The notes under the pieces are model-generated. The model searched no databases, had not been told where the DNA came from, and saw only the letters and a list, made by a program, of their open reading frames with translations. The position numbers were made by a program, and so were the translations under genes. A stretch of DNA of 64,000 bases from Methylobacterium persicinum (GTDB lineage: Bacteria > Pseudomonadota > Alphaproteobacteria > Rhizobiales > Beijerinckiaceae): positions 1 through 64,000 of the forward strand of contig NZ_BPQX01000018.1 in assembly GCF_022179525.1 (NCBI RefSeq), written 5' to 3'. How positions within the stretch are numbered: position 1 is the first letter of the stretch; the number at the start of each line of letters is the position of its first letter. Below, one piece after another: positions 43,918 through 52,484 of the stretch.

Positions 43918-44934
43918 ATGCAGTATCGCCATCTCGGCCGTTCCGGCCTCCAGGTCTCGCCGATCTGCCTCGGTACGATGATGTTCGGCGGCCCCACCGA
44001 CGAGGCCGATGCCGGCCGGATCGTCGCCCATGCGAGGGACGCGGGCGTGACCTTCATCGACACTGCGAACGTCTACACGGACGGGCGTTCGGAGGAGATC
44101 ACCGGCCGGCTCATCGCGGCCGAGCGCCATGCCTGGGTGCTGGCGACGAAGGTCGCCAACCCGACCGGCCCGGGGCCCAACGACGGCGGCCTCTCCCGCG
44201 TGCACATCATGAAGGCCGCCGAGGACAGCCTGCGCCGCCTCGGCACGGATTTCATCGACATCTACTACCTCCACAAGGAGGACCACGGCACGCCCCTCGG
44301 CGAGACGGTCCGCGCCCTCGCCGACCTCGTCCGCGCCGGCAAGGTCCGGCATTTCGGCGTCTCGAACCACCGGTCCTGGCGGATCGCCGAGATCTGCCGT
44401 CTCTGCGACGAGGCGGGGATCGATCGCCCGGTGGTGAGCCAGCCCTACTACAACGCCTTTAACCGGATGCCGGAGACCGAGCATCTCCCGGCCTGTGCGC
44501 ATTACGGGCTCGGTGTTGTGCCGTATTCGCCCCTCGCCCGGGGCGTGCTCACCGGCAAGTACGATCCCGACGCCCCGCCGCCCGGGGAATCCCGCGCCGG
44601 CCGGTCGGACAAGCGGATGATGCAGACCGAGTGGCGGCCGGAATCCCTCCGGATCGCCCGGACGTTCAGGGATCATGCGCAGGCGCGGGGAATCACCGCC
44701 GGGCAGTTCGCCACGGCCTGGGTGCTGAACAACCGCCTCATCACCGGGGTGATCGCCGGACCGCGGACCTTGCCGCAATGGGAGGAGTATCTCGGCGCCC
44801 TGGACTACGTCTTCACGCAGGAGGACGAGGATCTGGTCGACCGCTACGTCGCCGTCGGCCATCCATCGACACCCGGCTACAACGATCCCGCCTATCCGAT
44901 CGAGGGGCGGCTGCCGCGCTCCGGGGCGGCGTAG
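43918..44934 (+). CDS. Aldo/keto reductase
   Basis: A 338-residue NADPH-dependent reductase of the YajO/Tas-like group. It starts MQYRHLGRSGLQVSPICLGTMMFGG and has the catalytic Asp/Tyr stretch FIDTANVYTDGRSEEITGRLI, the Lys in WVLATKVANP, and the His in IDIYYLHKEDHGTPL. The sequence GKVRHFGVSNH and NNRLITGVIAGPRTLPQWEEYL follow. Start ATG 43918 has a clear frame with no better alternative. It is divergent from the msrQ homologue. Substrate is unknown. Confidence 0.93.
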   Translation: MQYRHLGRSGLQVSPICLGTMMFGGPTDEADAGRIVAHARDAGVTFIDTANVYTDGRSEEITGRLIAAERHAWVLATKVANPTGPGPNDGGLSRVHIMKAAEDSLRRLGTDFIDIYYLHKEDHGTPLGETVRALADLVRAGKVRHFGVSNHRSWRIAEICRLCDEAGIDRPVVSQPYYNAFNRMPETEHLPACAHYGLGVVPYSPLARGVLTGKYDPDAPPPGESRAGRSDKRMMQTEWRPESLRIARTFRDHAQARGITAGQFATAWVLNNRLITGVIAGPRTLPQWEEYLGALDYVFTQEDEDLVDRYVAVGHPSTPGYNDPAYPIEGRLPRSGAA

Positions 44935-44943
44935 CACCGTCCG

Positions 44944-45492
44944 TCAGGACGCCCGGGCGATCGGCATCCGCGGGCCGGGGAGGAGGCCCCGGCTCGCTTC
45001 CTCGAAGCTCGACAGCCAGTCCTCCACCACGACCACGCGCTGGTCGGCCGCCTGGGCCCGCTCTTCCGCGCGCTGGACCCGGGCATCCGCCCGGTCCTGG
45101 ATCACCCTGATCCGCGCTTCGGCCAGGGCCTGGATCTCCCGCGACTTCGCCTCGGCCAGGGCTTCGGCCTTGGCGACGAGGGCCTTGTACTTCTCCACGT
45201 CGTCCAGGGCTCGCCTGAGGTCGCCGGCCAGGGCCTCGTAGGCGGCGTTCTGCGCCCGCAGGCGGGTGTCCTGCTGCTGTGCCGCTGCGCCCGCTGCGGA
45301 GATCGTCTCGACCAGACCCGTCCAGTCGGAGACGACGTGCCGGTCCGCCACGGCCTCCTCCTCCACCGGCGGCAGAGAGATGCGCGCGCGGGGGGCGGGG
45401 GTCCGGGACCGGCGCCGGTGCGGCGCCCTGACGATGGTGGCGGCGATGCGGGCGTCGAGCTGATCCCAGAACGCTTCGTCTATCCCTGCCAT
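44944..45492 (-). CDS. Coiled-coil protein, third of three tandem paralogues
   Basis: A 182-residue soluble protein. The N-terminal third is basic and Pro-rich. From residue 75 to 165 it is a continuous charged coiled coil (LRRALDDVEKYKALVAKAEALAEAKSREIQALAEARIRVIQDRADARVQRAEERAQAADQRVVVVEDWL). The ending RAxxAxxRxxxxExWLxxF is shared with the two genes upstream. GGGGA precedes ATG 45492. No enzyme motif is seen. A structural or scaffolding role is possible but unproven. Confidence 0.75.
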   Translation of the reverse strand: MAGIDEAFWDQLDARIAATIVRAPHRRRSRTPAPRARISLPPVEEEAVADRHVVSDWTGLVETISAAGAAAQQQDTRLRAQNAAYEALAGDLRRALDDVEKYKALVAKAEALAEAKSREIQALAEARIRVIQDRADARVQRAEERAQAADQRVVVVEDWLSSFEEASRGLLPGPRMPIARAS

Positions 45493-45517
45493 TCTGGTCC
45501 CCTGTCCCTGCGGACCG

Positions 45518-46036
45518 TTACGCCACGGCGGCGCGGCCGATGCTCGACGCGATCGCGGAGGCTTCCTCCGAACCCGGGGCGAATTCGGACTCGATCGCTT
45601 CGGCGATCCGCTGCAGCCAGCCCTCGGCGGCCTCGGCGCGCTCCTCGGCGACCCGGGCGCGCTCCTCGGCGGCCTTGATCAGGGCGTTGGCCTGGGCCTG
45701 GATATCCCGTGCCCGCTGCTCCGCCGCCTGGACCTGGCTGCGAGCGGCCTGCATGTCGGCCCGGACCTGATCGAGCAGTTCCTGGGTGCGGAACTCCTGC
45801 TCCTGGGCACGGTCCTCCACGTCGCGGATGTAGCTCGCCGCGTCGCGGACCCGCTCCAGCAGGCCGGCCATCTTGTCCGAGTTCGGGAAGCCTTCGCCAT
45901 AGGCCTTGTCGGCGAGGGACTTTCCGCCTGCGTTCAGCTGCAGGATCTTCTTCACCTGCTCGGCATTCGCGAACTTCTTGCCCTTGTCCATCAGGGAGCT
46001 CACGGTCGCGTTCGGCTCAAAGGTCAGGTCGTCCAT
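45518..46036 (-). CDS. Coiled-coil protein, second of three tandem paralogues
   Basis: A 172-residue protein. The first 65 residues are globular-looking (TVSSLMDKGKKFANAEQVKKILQLNAGGKSLADKAYGEGF). A coiled coil then runs to about 145 (ERVRDAASYIRDVEDRAQEQEFRTQELLDQVRADMQAARSQVQAAEQRARDIQAQA), and the ending RARVAEERAEAAEGWLQRIAEAI repeats the motif of the other two proteins. AGGGA precedes the start. It lies 68 bases after the first paralogue and 25 before the third. Function is unknown. Confidence 0.75.
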   Translation of the reverse strand: MDDLTFEPNATVSSLMDKGKKFANAEQVKKILQLNAGGKSLADKAYGEGFPNSDKMAGLLERVRDAASYIRDVEDRAQEQEFRTQELLDQVRADMQAARSQVQAAEQRARDIQAQANALIKAAEERARVAEERAEAAEGWLQRIAEAIESEFAPGSEEASAIASSIGRAAVA

Positions 46037-46104
46037 CGGTCCCTATCCCGCGTCTTGCCTGTTGTTGTGGTTCCCGGGCGAACCTGGGACGGAGGAGGGG
46101 CGCT

Positions 46105-46773
46105 TCACGCGCCGGTATGGACGCCCGTGAAGAGGTTCTTGGCGGCGTTGTCGATCCGCTGCAGCCACTTCTCGGCGGTCACGGCCCGAAGGTTGGCGGC
46201 GCGGGTCTTCTCTTCCGCGATCTTCACGCGGCCGTCGGCCTCGTTGCGGATCGAACGGATCTGCGCTTCCGCCGCGAGCCGGATCTCCTGGACCTGGGCG
46301 TCGGCCTCGGCCTGGATGCGCTGGACCCGGGCATCGGCCTGGAGTTGCGTCTCGTGGGCCTGCTTCTCGAACACACGCAGGCGCTGGTGAACGTCCCGGA
46401 GTTCCTTCTGCAGGTCCTGCAGGGTCTCCTTGTAGGACTTGGCCTGTTCCTTGACCCGTGTCCGCTGCTCGTCGGCGTAACCGGCCATGCCGTTGATGAT
46501 GTCGAGCGTCGTGGTCCAGTCGGCCAGATCCTCGCCCTCGCCGAGATCGAGGTCGGGATCTGCCGAGAACTGCGCCGCCGCCTGCGGACGGGCCGCCTCG
46601 ACGGGTGTTTCCAGCAATTCCTTCTCCGCGACGTCGTCCCGCGTCGAAGGAGGATTGTCGAGACCGGACTTCAGAACGAGAATCTCAGCGCTTCTTTGAT
46701 CAGGAATAGCGTCTAGCCCTTCCGCAAACTGGTTCAAGATTTGCGACCAGGGAGTGCGCGCAGTCACCGCCAT
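46105..46773 (-). CDS. Coiled-coil protein, first of three tandem paralogues
   Basis: A 222-residue protein that leads a three-gene run. Residues 1-85 are acidic and probably flexible. Residues 105-205 form a coiled coil (ADEQRTRVKEQAKSYKETLQDLQKELRDVHQRLRVFEKQA, then ADARVQRIQAEADAQVQEIRLAAEAQIRSIRNEADGRV). The end TRAANLRAVTAEKWLQRIDNAAKNL matches the shared motif. ATG 46773 follows GGAGG. A CtrA-type box lies 55 bases upstream, so expression may be cell-cycle controlled. Confidence 0.78.
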   Translation of the reverse strand: MAVTARTPWSQILNQFAEGLDAIPDQRSAEILVLKSGLDNPPSTRDDVAEKELLETPVEAARPQAAAQFSADPDLDLGEGEDLADWTTTLDIINGMAGYADEQRTRVKEQAKSYKETLQDLQKELRDVHQRLRVFEKQAHETQLQADARVQRIQAEADAQVQEIRLAAEAQIRSIRNEADGRVKIAEEKTRAANLRAVTAEKWLQRIDNAAKNLFTGVHTGA

Positions 46774-46827
46774 GTTTCTGCCCTCCACACGAAAACTTAA
46801 TCTAATCGTATGTGGACCATGGGCATG

Positions 46828-46843
46828 GTTAATGCGCAGTTAA
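46828..46843 (-). promoter_or_regulatory. CtrA-binding box upstream of the coiled-coil gene run
   Basis: On the minus strand the sequence reads TTAA-CTGCGCA-TTAAC, a full match to the CtrA consensus TTAA-N7-TTAAC. It lies 55 bases upstream of the ATG at 46773, where CtrA would overlap or flank the promoter. The recognition motif is established in Caulobacter and relatives; use here is inferred. Confidence 0.65.
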
Positions 46844-47233
46844 TGGGCGCCGGCTGGGTAAGCCTTTTCTAATGTGTCCTGCCGGCCATTAACATGTCGA
46901 CGGTTGCGGCAACCCGACCGTCCCCGAGTTAGGTTGTTCGCTCCGCTTGCTCAGTTCAGGCACATCGACCGGCTTGCCTCAGTAATGCAACCAGAAGTCG
47001 TACACTCGCCAGGTTGACCGAAAACAACCGTGAGAAACACAACTCACACTGCTAAAATTCGCTGTAAAGCAAGGAGTGGATGGATTTCGGTGGCACCGTG
47101 GTGCGGGGCGGTGTTGCTTGGCGAGGTGGTGCCGCTACACCTCCCTGTGGCACGGATACTGATCTTTATTCCTACCGGGTTATGTGCTCCGCGACGGGGC
47201 AGGGGTACTCTCGAGGGCGCCGGGACGCCGACG
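46844..47233. other. Intergenic region, no firmly supported gene
   Basis: About 390 bases upstream of the coiled-coil genes and beyond the stop of the spermidine-synthase-like gene. It is fairly A/T-rich up to 47060. A short Gly-rich plus-strand frame begins at 47080 but runs into the converging gene and its ribosome site is too close; it is not accepted. No hairpin terminator was identified. Confidence 0.4.
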
Positions 47234-47944
47234 TTACCGGCCCGGGGCGCGTCCGGCTAGGACGGCGGCCTGGTTCGGACGGGAGGCGAGCCACACGACA
47301 TGCCGGGCGCCGCGCCGGCCGCCCGAGCGAGGGCGGACCTCGTCGACGGCAAAGCCGCCATTCTGCAGCCGCGCCTTGAACTTCCGGTCGGGCCCCCCCG
47401 ACCAGACGCCGAGGACGCCCTGCGGACTCAGGGCCCAGAGCGCCCGCTTCACGCCCCAGCTGTCGTAGAGGCGATCGTTCTCCCGGCGAGTCAGGCCCTC
47501 GGGGCCGTTGTCGACGTCCAGCAGGATCGCGTCCCAGGCCCCGGCCCCCGATTGGATCAGGCGGTTCACGTCCGCCTCGTGCAGGGCAACGCGGGGATCG
47601 TCCAGGCAACCCTTGAACACGCCCGCGAGGGGCCCCTTCGCCCAGGCGATCACCTTGGGCACCAGTTCGGCCACGGCCACGTGGGCGTCTGGCCCGAGGC
47701 TCGCCAGGGCGGCCCTGAGGGTGAAGCCCATGCCGAGGCCGCCGATCAGGATTCTCGGGGCGCGCATTCCCGCGAGGCGCTCGCAGGCGAGGACGGCCAG
47801 GGCCTCCTCCGAGCCGCCGCGGAAGCTGTTCATCAGTTCGTTCGACCCGGCGAAGATCGAGAATTCCTGGCCCCGCTGCATCAGGCGCAAGGGGGCTTCG
47901 CAGCCGGGGACAGGGCCAGTGTCGATCTCGATCCAGGGAAGCAC
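47234..47944 (-). CDS. Spermidine-synthase-like SAM-fold protein
   Basis: A 236-residue protein with a Rossmann-type methyltransferase fold of the polyamine-synthase group: SNELMNSFRGGSEEALAVLACER, ILIGGLGMGFTLRAALASL, VAVAELVPKVIAWAKGPL and WDAILLDVDNGPEG. The end is Arg/Pro-rich. The catalytic Asp expected in spermidine synthase is seen in DVDNGPEG, but the family includes many proteins of other function. GTG 47944 has GAGGA upstream. It stands alone and divergent from the dioxygenase gene. Confidence 0.8.
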   Translation of the reverse strand: MLPWIEIDTGPVPGCEAPLRLMQRGQEFSIFAGSNELMNSFRGGSEEALAVLACERLAGMRAPRILIGGLGMGFTLRAALASLGPDAHVAVAELVPKVIAWAKGPLAGVFKGCLDDPRVALHEADVNRLIQSGAGAWDAILLDVDNGPEGLTRRENDRLYDSWGVKRALWALSPQGVLGVWSGGPDRKFKARLQNGGFAVDEVRPRSGGRRGARHVVWLASRPNQAAVLAGRAPGR

Positions 47945-48119
47945 GATCGGTCCTCAAGGGTGTGAGGGACCGCGGGTAACGCCGAAGCCGGTGAATGGGA
48001 AGGCCCACTCGCGGCGGAATGCCTCAGGCTTTTACGTGGTTTTAACTGAATTCGTGGGGAGGTAATGTTGTTCGCCGGCAGCCGAGCCGCAGCACTGCCG
48101 CCGATTTCGGGAGGAATCG

Positions 48120-48917
48120 ATGGCCAGTTGCGCCCTACACGATGTCGCCGGCTTCGATGAACAGATGCAGCGTAAGGGCTGGGTCCTGTTCGAAGGTGTC
48201 CTGCCCGAGTCGGACCTCGGCCCGATCCGCGAGGCCGTGCTCGCCACCGTCGAGGATTGCGGTCGCCGGCAGGTCGAGAGCGGCGCGACCACGGCGCCGG
48301 ACGGCACGGCGCATCATTCGGTCGGCCAGTACCGGGCCCTCGACGAGTTCCTGGAAAAGGGATGGCTGGACGACATGGTCAGCCGTTACTTCGACGGCGC
48401 GCCCTACATCCTCCACGCCTTCAATCCGGCCGGCATCGCCCCGGCGGCGAAGAGCTACATTCAGCGCATCCACCGCGACGTGCGCACCTTCGGGGGCGAC
48501 TTCCACTTCATGCTGAACATGCTGGTGATGGTCGATCCGTTCACCCTGGAGAACGGCGCGACCCACGTCCTCACCGGCTCTCACCGCTCGCCGTCTCCGC
48601 CCCCGGACGAGGTGTTCTGGGCGGATGCGGACCGCCTCACCGGACCGGCGGGCAGCATCGTGCTGTTCGACTCGAACCTGTGGCACGCCGCCGGCACCAA
48701 CCACACCGACCGGACGCGTACGGCGCTCACCCTCAGCTTCAGCCGGGCCTTCGTGAAGCAGCAGATGGACTACCCGCGCTTCCTCGGAGTGGAATACGGC
48801 GAGAAGGTCTCGCCGCGGATGCGCCAACTCCTCGGCTACGACGCGATGGTGCCCCTGGCCTACGACGAGTTCTACCGCCCGGCCTCGGGCCGGCTCTACA
48901 AGGCGAACCAGGGATGA
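48120..48917 (+). CDS. Phytanoyl-CoA dioxygenase (PhyH)-family 2-oxoglutarate/Fe(II) oxygenase
   Basis: A 265-residue oxygenase. The iron ligands fit the H-x-D...H pattern: IHRDVRTFGGDFHF and the later LFDSNLWHAAGTNHTDRTR; the Arg after it would bind 2-oxoglutarate. The middle NGATHVLTGSHRS is typical of PhyH proteins. GGGAGGAATCG gives a strong ribosome site before ATG 48120. It ends in a four-base overlap with the methyltransferase gene, so the two enzymes probably act in one small pathway, substrate unknown. Confidence 0.87.
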   Translation: MASCALHDVAGFDEQMQRKGWVLFEGVLPESDLGPIREAVLATVEDCGRRQVESGATTAPDGTAHHSVGQYRALDEFLEKGWLDDMVSRYFDGAPYILHAFNPAGIAPAAKSYIQRIHRDVRTFGGDFHFMLNMLVMVDPFTLENGATHVLTGSHRSPSPPPDEVFWADADRLTGPAGSIVLFDSNLWHAAGTNHTDRTRTALTLSFSRAFVKQQMDYPRFLGVEYGEKVSPRMRQLLGYDAMVPLAYDEFYRPASGRLYKANQG

Positions 48918-49654
48918 GCACGGCCCGCGACTACGACCGGGAGGCCGCGCAGGTCGGCGACCGCCTCTATAACTACGATTTCGACGCGATCACCCGCCGC
49001 TACATGATGCGGGCCTTCGCGCCGTTCCTGCCCAAGGGCCGCGCACTCGAACTCGGCTGCTACATGGGCGAGTCGACCGAGTGGCTGGCCGGGCTCTACG
49101 ACGACCTCACCGTGGTCGAGGCGGCGCCGAGCCTCGTCGAGGCCGCCAGGGCGAAGATCCGCCCCGGGCCCCGCTTCTTCTGCTCGACCTTCGAGGCGGT
49201 GGATCTCGACGAGACCTTCGACGCGATCTTCCTGATCAATACCCTGGAGCATCTGGACGACCCGGTCCTGGTCCTGCGCCGGATCCGCAGCTGGCTGTCG
49301 CCGCAGGGGCGGCTCTTCGTCCTCGTTCCCAACGCCAACGCCCCCTCCCGGCAGATCGCCGTGAAGATGGGCCTCATCAGCCACAACAGCGCGGTCACGC
49401 CCTCCGAGGCGGCCAACGGGCACCGGAACACCTTCTCCTTCGACACCCTAGAGCGGACCACCCGCGAGGCCGGTCTCTCCACCCTCCAGCGCGGCGGGCT
49501 GATCTTCAAGGCGCTGGCGAACTACCAGTTCGACGCGGCGCTGAAGGCCGGCATCCTGTCGGATGCCTATGTCGAGGGCTGTTACCACCTCGGTAACCAG
49601 TTTCCCGACATGACCGCCAGCATCTACCTGATCTGCGAGCGGGGCGAGGGGTGA
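48914..49654 (+). CDS. Class I SAM-dependent methyltransferase
   Basis: A 246-residue methyltransferase. It shows the SAM loop ALELGCYMGESTEWLAG, the acidic residue in LTVVEAAPSLVEAAR, then FDAIFLINTLEHLDDPVLVLRRIRSWLSPQGRLFVLVPN, as in UbiG/BioC-like enzymes. The C-terminal part (NTFSFDTLERTTREAGL) is ordinary. The ATG at 48914 overlaps the stop of the PhyH gene. Substrate cannot be predicted, although the partner suggests hydroxylation followed by methylation. Confidence 0.88.
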   Translation: MSTARDYDREAAQVGDRLYNYDFDAITRRYMMRAFAPFLPKGRALELGCYMGESTEWLAGLYDDLTVVEAAPSLVEAARAKIRPGPRFFCSTFEAVDLDETFDAIFLINTLEHLDDPVLVLRRIRSWLSPQGRLFVLVPNANAPSRQIAVKMGLISHNSAVTPSEAANGHRNTFSFDTLERTTREAGLSTLQRGGLIFKALANYQFDAALKAGILSDAYVEGCYHLGNQFPDMTASIYLICERGEG

Positions 49655-49705
49655 TCCCTGCCCGCGGCCCGTGGGCGGGGCGCCAGCCCTTGCGGCGGCG
49701 GGCGA

Positions 49706-49734
49706 TTGACCGTAAGTAACACGCAACATTTCTG
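49706..49734 (+). promoter_or_regulatory. Candidate promoter for rimP-nusA-infB
   Basis: TTGACC at 49706-49711 is a good -35 box and the 17-base spacer leads to TTTCTG at 49729-49734, a weak -10. It lies just upstream of the terminator hairpin and is the only promoter-like element between the methyltransferase and rimP. Confidence 0.3.
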
Positions 49735-49759
49735 ATGGCAGTCGCGAGGCTGCGGTTCG

Positions 49760-49789
49760 GAGTGGGCCCCCGGGCCCGCTCTTTTTTTT
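49760..49789 (+). terminator. Strong intrinsic terminator 44 bases upstream of rimP
   Basis: GAGTGGGCCC and GGGCCCGCTC form a 10-bp stem (one G-U) around CC, followed by eight T residues (49782-49789). An outer stem (49746-49755 with 49792-49801, one mismatch) encloses it. It may end the methyltransferase transcript, or act as an attenuator in the leader of the rimP-nusA-infB operon. Confidence 0.88.
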
Positions 49790-49833
49790 GGCCGCAACCT
49801 CGCCTCCCGATGCGGGCTCTTGCGCGTAACTCC

Positions 49834-50598
49834 ATGGCCGAATCCTCCTCCGATCTCTCGGAACCGCGCCTCACCGGCGAGACCGGTGTCGGCGCCCAGG
49901 TGGCACGGGTGGTCGAGGGCCCGCTTCAGGGCCTCGGCTATCGGCTGGTGCGGGTGAAGGTCTCGGCCCAGAACGGATGCACCGTGCAGATCATGCTGGA
50001 GCGGCCGGACGGGACCTGCACCATCGACGATTGCGAGGCGGCGAGCCGCGTCCTGTCGCCGATCCTCGATCTCGATGACCCGGTGGGTGGCGCCTACCAC
50101 CTTGAAATGTCGTCGCCGGGGATCGACCGACCCCTGGTGCGGGTCTCCGATTTCGGCCGGTGGGCCGGCTACGAGGCGAAGGTCGAGCTGGCCGTTCCCC
50201 TCCAGGGCCGGAAACGCTTCCGGGGCATCCTCGGCACGCCCGATGCCGAAGGGAAGACGGTGCCGATCGACCTGCCCGACGTGAAGGAGGGCCTGCCGAG
50301 CCGCATCGACCTGCCCCTGCGGGACCTCGCCGAGGCGCATCTCGTGCTCACCGACGAACTGGTGCGCGAATCGTTGCGCCGGGGCGGTCCGGCCGAGGAC
50401 GATGACCTCGACGAGGCGGAGGAGGCGGAGGCGCCCCGCAGCACCGCCTCACCGACGGCGAAGTCCGCCGGTAAGAAGCCGGCCACCGACAAGCCGGGAA
50501 CCCGCAAGCCCGCCGCCGGGAAGCCGGCCCGCAGCGGGCCGAAGCAGCCGGTGCTCACCAAGGCCGCGCGGCTCAAGGGCCAAGAAGAGCCGCTCTGA
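49834..50598 (+). CDS. rimP: Ribosome maturation factor RimP
   Basis: A 254-residue protein, with the RimP core in the first 175 residues: [76 protein letters not shown], and KRFRGILG. It assists 30S subunit assembly. A basic, Ala/Pro/Lys-rich tail of about 70 residues is an extension seen in Methylobacterium-type relatives. ATG 49834 fits the family; in-frame starts at 49735 and 49810 exist, but the first would translate through the terminator stem. It is followed by nusA after 82 bases. Confidence 0.93.
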   Translation: MAESSSDLSEPRLTGETGVGAQVARVVEGPLQGLGYRLVRVKVSAQNGCTVQIMLERPDGTCTIDDCEAASRVLSPILDLDDPVGGAYHLEMSSPGIDRPLVRVSDFGRWAGYEAKVELAVPLQGRKRFRGILGTPDAEGKTVPIDLPDVKEGLPSRIDLPLRDLAEAHLVLTDELVRESLRRGGPAEDDDLDEAEEAEAPRSTASPTAKSAGKKPATDKPGTRKPAAGKPARSGPKQPVLTKAARLKGQEEPL

Positions 50599-50680
50599 GA
50601 CCGATTCCGAATCCGGCCCGCGCCCGGGGGTACCCCCTCGGAGGCCGGGCATGATGACATGAGAAGAAGGACCTGAACCC

Positions 50681-52327
50681 ATGGCCGTCGTCAGCGCCAA
50701 CAGGCTCGAACTCCTCCAGATCGCCGACGCGGTCGCTCGCGAGAAGGTGATCGACCGGGCCATCGTCATCGAGGCGATGGAGGAGGCCATCGCAAAGGCC
50801 GCCCGCTCCCGCTACGGCGCGGAGACGGATGTCCACGCCGAGATCGACTCCAAGAGCGGCGCGCTGCGCCTCTCCCGCCACCTGCTGGTGGTGGAGCAGG
50901 TGGAGAACGACGCCCGGGAGATCACCCTCGATCAGGCCCGCCGCTTCAACCCCGGCGCGCTGGTCGGCGACGTGATCTCCGACACCCTGCCGCCCTTCGA
51001 TTTCGGCCGGGTGGCCGCCCAGTCGGCCAAGCAGGTCATCGTCCAGAAGGTCCGCGACGCCGAGCGCGCCCGGATGTTCGACGAGTACAAGGACCGCATC
51101 GGCGAGATCCTGAACGGCGTCGTGAAGCGGGTCGAGTACGGGAACGTCATCGTGGATCTCGGCCGCGGCGAAGGCATCGTCCGCCGCGACGAGATGATCC
51201 CGCGCGAGACCTTCCGCCCCGGCGACCGGATCCGCTCGTACCTGTTCGACGTGCGCTCGGAAGTGCGCGGGCCGCAGATCTTCCTGTCGCGCTCGCACCC
51301 GCAATTCATGGCCAAGCTGTTCGGCCAGGAAGTGCCGGAAATCTACGACGGCATCGTCGAGGTGAAGGCGGTGGCCCGCGATCCGGGCTCCCGCGCCAAG
51401 ATCGCGGTGATCTCCCGCGACGGTTCCATCGACCCCGTGGGCGCCTGCGTCGGCATGCGCGGCTCCCGCGTCCAGGCGGTGGTGGCCGAGCTCCAGGGCG
51501 AGAAGATCGACATCATCCCCTGGTCGGAGGATCAGGCGACGTTCATCGTCAACGCCCTTCAGCCCGCCGAGGTGGTGAAGGTGGTGCTCGACGAGGAAGC
51601 CGACCGGATCGAGGTGGTGGTGCCGGACGATCAGCTGTCGCTGGCCATCGGCCGACGGGGCCAGAACGTGCGTCTCGCCTCGCAGCTCACCGGCTGGGAC
51701 ATCGACATCCTCACCGAGGCCGAGGAATCCGAGCGGCGCCAGAAGGAGTTCGCCGAGCGCACCCAGATCTTCATGGAAGCCCTCGACGTGGACGAGACCG
51801 TCGGCCAGCTCCTCGCCGCGGAAGGCTTTCGCTCCGTGGAGGAGATCGCCTTCGTCGAGACCGGGGAACTGTCGAACATCCAGGGACTCGACGAGGAGAC
51901 CGGCGCCGAGATCCAGGCCCGCGCCCAGGATCACCTCGCCCGGATCGAGCAGGAGCACGACGACCGCCGCCGCGAACTCGGCGTCTCGGACGACCTGCGC
52001 GAACTCGAAGGCATCACCACCCCGATGATGGTGGCGCTGGGCGAGAACGACGTGAAGTCGATCGAGGATCTGGCCGGCTGTGCCACCGACGATCTCGTGG
52101 GCTACGTCGAGGGCCGCGGGCCCGAGGCGGTGCGCCATGCTGGCTTCCTCGATGGGTTCGACCTGTCCCGGGCCGAGGCGGAGGCGCTCATCATGACCGC
52201 CCGCGTCCATGCCGGCTGGATCGAGGCTCCGGCGGAGCCTGAGGAGACTGCCGAGGGTGAAGAGGGCGAAGGCGAAGCCGAGGCGGCGGAGTCCGCCGAG
52301 GGCGAGCACGCCGAGCAGCAAGCCTGA
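50681..52327 (+). CDS. nusA: Transcription termination/antitermination factor NusA
   Basis: A 548-residue protein. It has the N-terminal RNA-polymerase-binding domain ([39 protein letters not shown]), the S1 domain ([31 protein letters not shown]), two KH domains ([54 protein letters not shown]), two helix-hairpin-helix repeats, and an acidic tail ([20 protein letters not shown]). It controls pausing, termination and antitermination. In other bacteria NusA regulates its own operon. Confidence 0.97.
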   Translation: MAVVSANRLELLQIADAVAREKVIDRAIVIEAMEEAIAKAARSRYGAETDVHAEIDSKSGALRLSRHLLVVEQVENDAREITLDQARRFNPGALVGDVISDTLPPFDFGRVAAQSAKQVIVQKVRDAERARMFDEYKDRIGEILNGVVKRVEYGNVIVDLGRGEGIVRRDEMIPRETFRPGDRIRSYLFDVRSEVRGPQIFLSRSHPQFMAKLFGQEVPEIYDGIVEVKAVARDPGSRAKIAVISRDGSIDPVGACVGMRGSRVQAVVAELQGEKIDIIPWSEDQATFIVNALQPAEVVKVVLDEEADRIEVVVPDDQLSLAIGRRGQNVRLASQLTGWDIDILTEAEESERRQKEFAERTQIFMEALDVDETVGQLLAAEGFRSVEEIAFVETGELSNIQGLDEETGAEIQARAQDHLARIEQEHDDRRRELGVSDDLRELEGITTPMMVALGENDVKSIEDLAGCATDDLVGYVEGRGPEAVRHAGFLDGFDLSRAEAEALIMTARVHAGWIEAPAEPEETAEGEEGEGEAEAAESAEGEHAEQQA

Positions 52328-52484
52328 CACGGGTGAGCCGGGCGCCGATCCATACCCTCACGGCCTCGCCGTCCTCACGGACGCGGCGGGGCCGCCGGAG
52401 GATGCGCGGCGTCCGGGGACGACCGGCCTTCGGGCGTTTCGCCCCGTCGGCGACGGCGGCACTGCAGGGAGCGGGCGCCTCGTC

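Noticed and set aside
47080-47379. Gly-rich plus-strand frame with AAGGAG immediately upstream, possibly a small peptide precursor
   Set aside because: The ribosome site is only three bases from the ATG, the frame overlaps the converging spermidine-synthase-like gene by about 150 bases, and no precursor-like core or processing genes are nearby.
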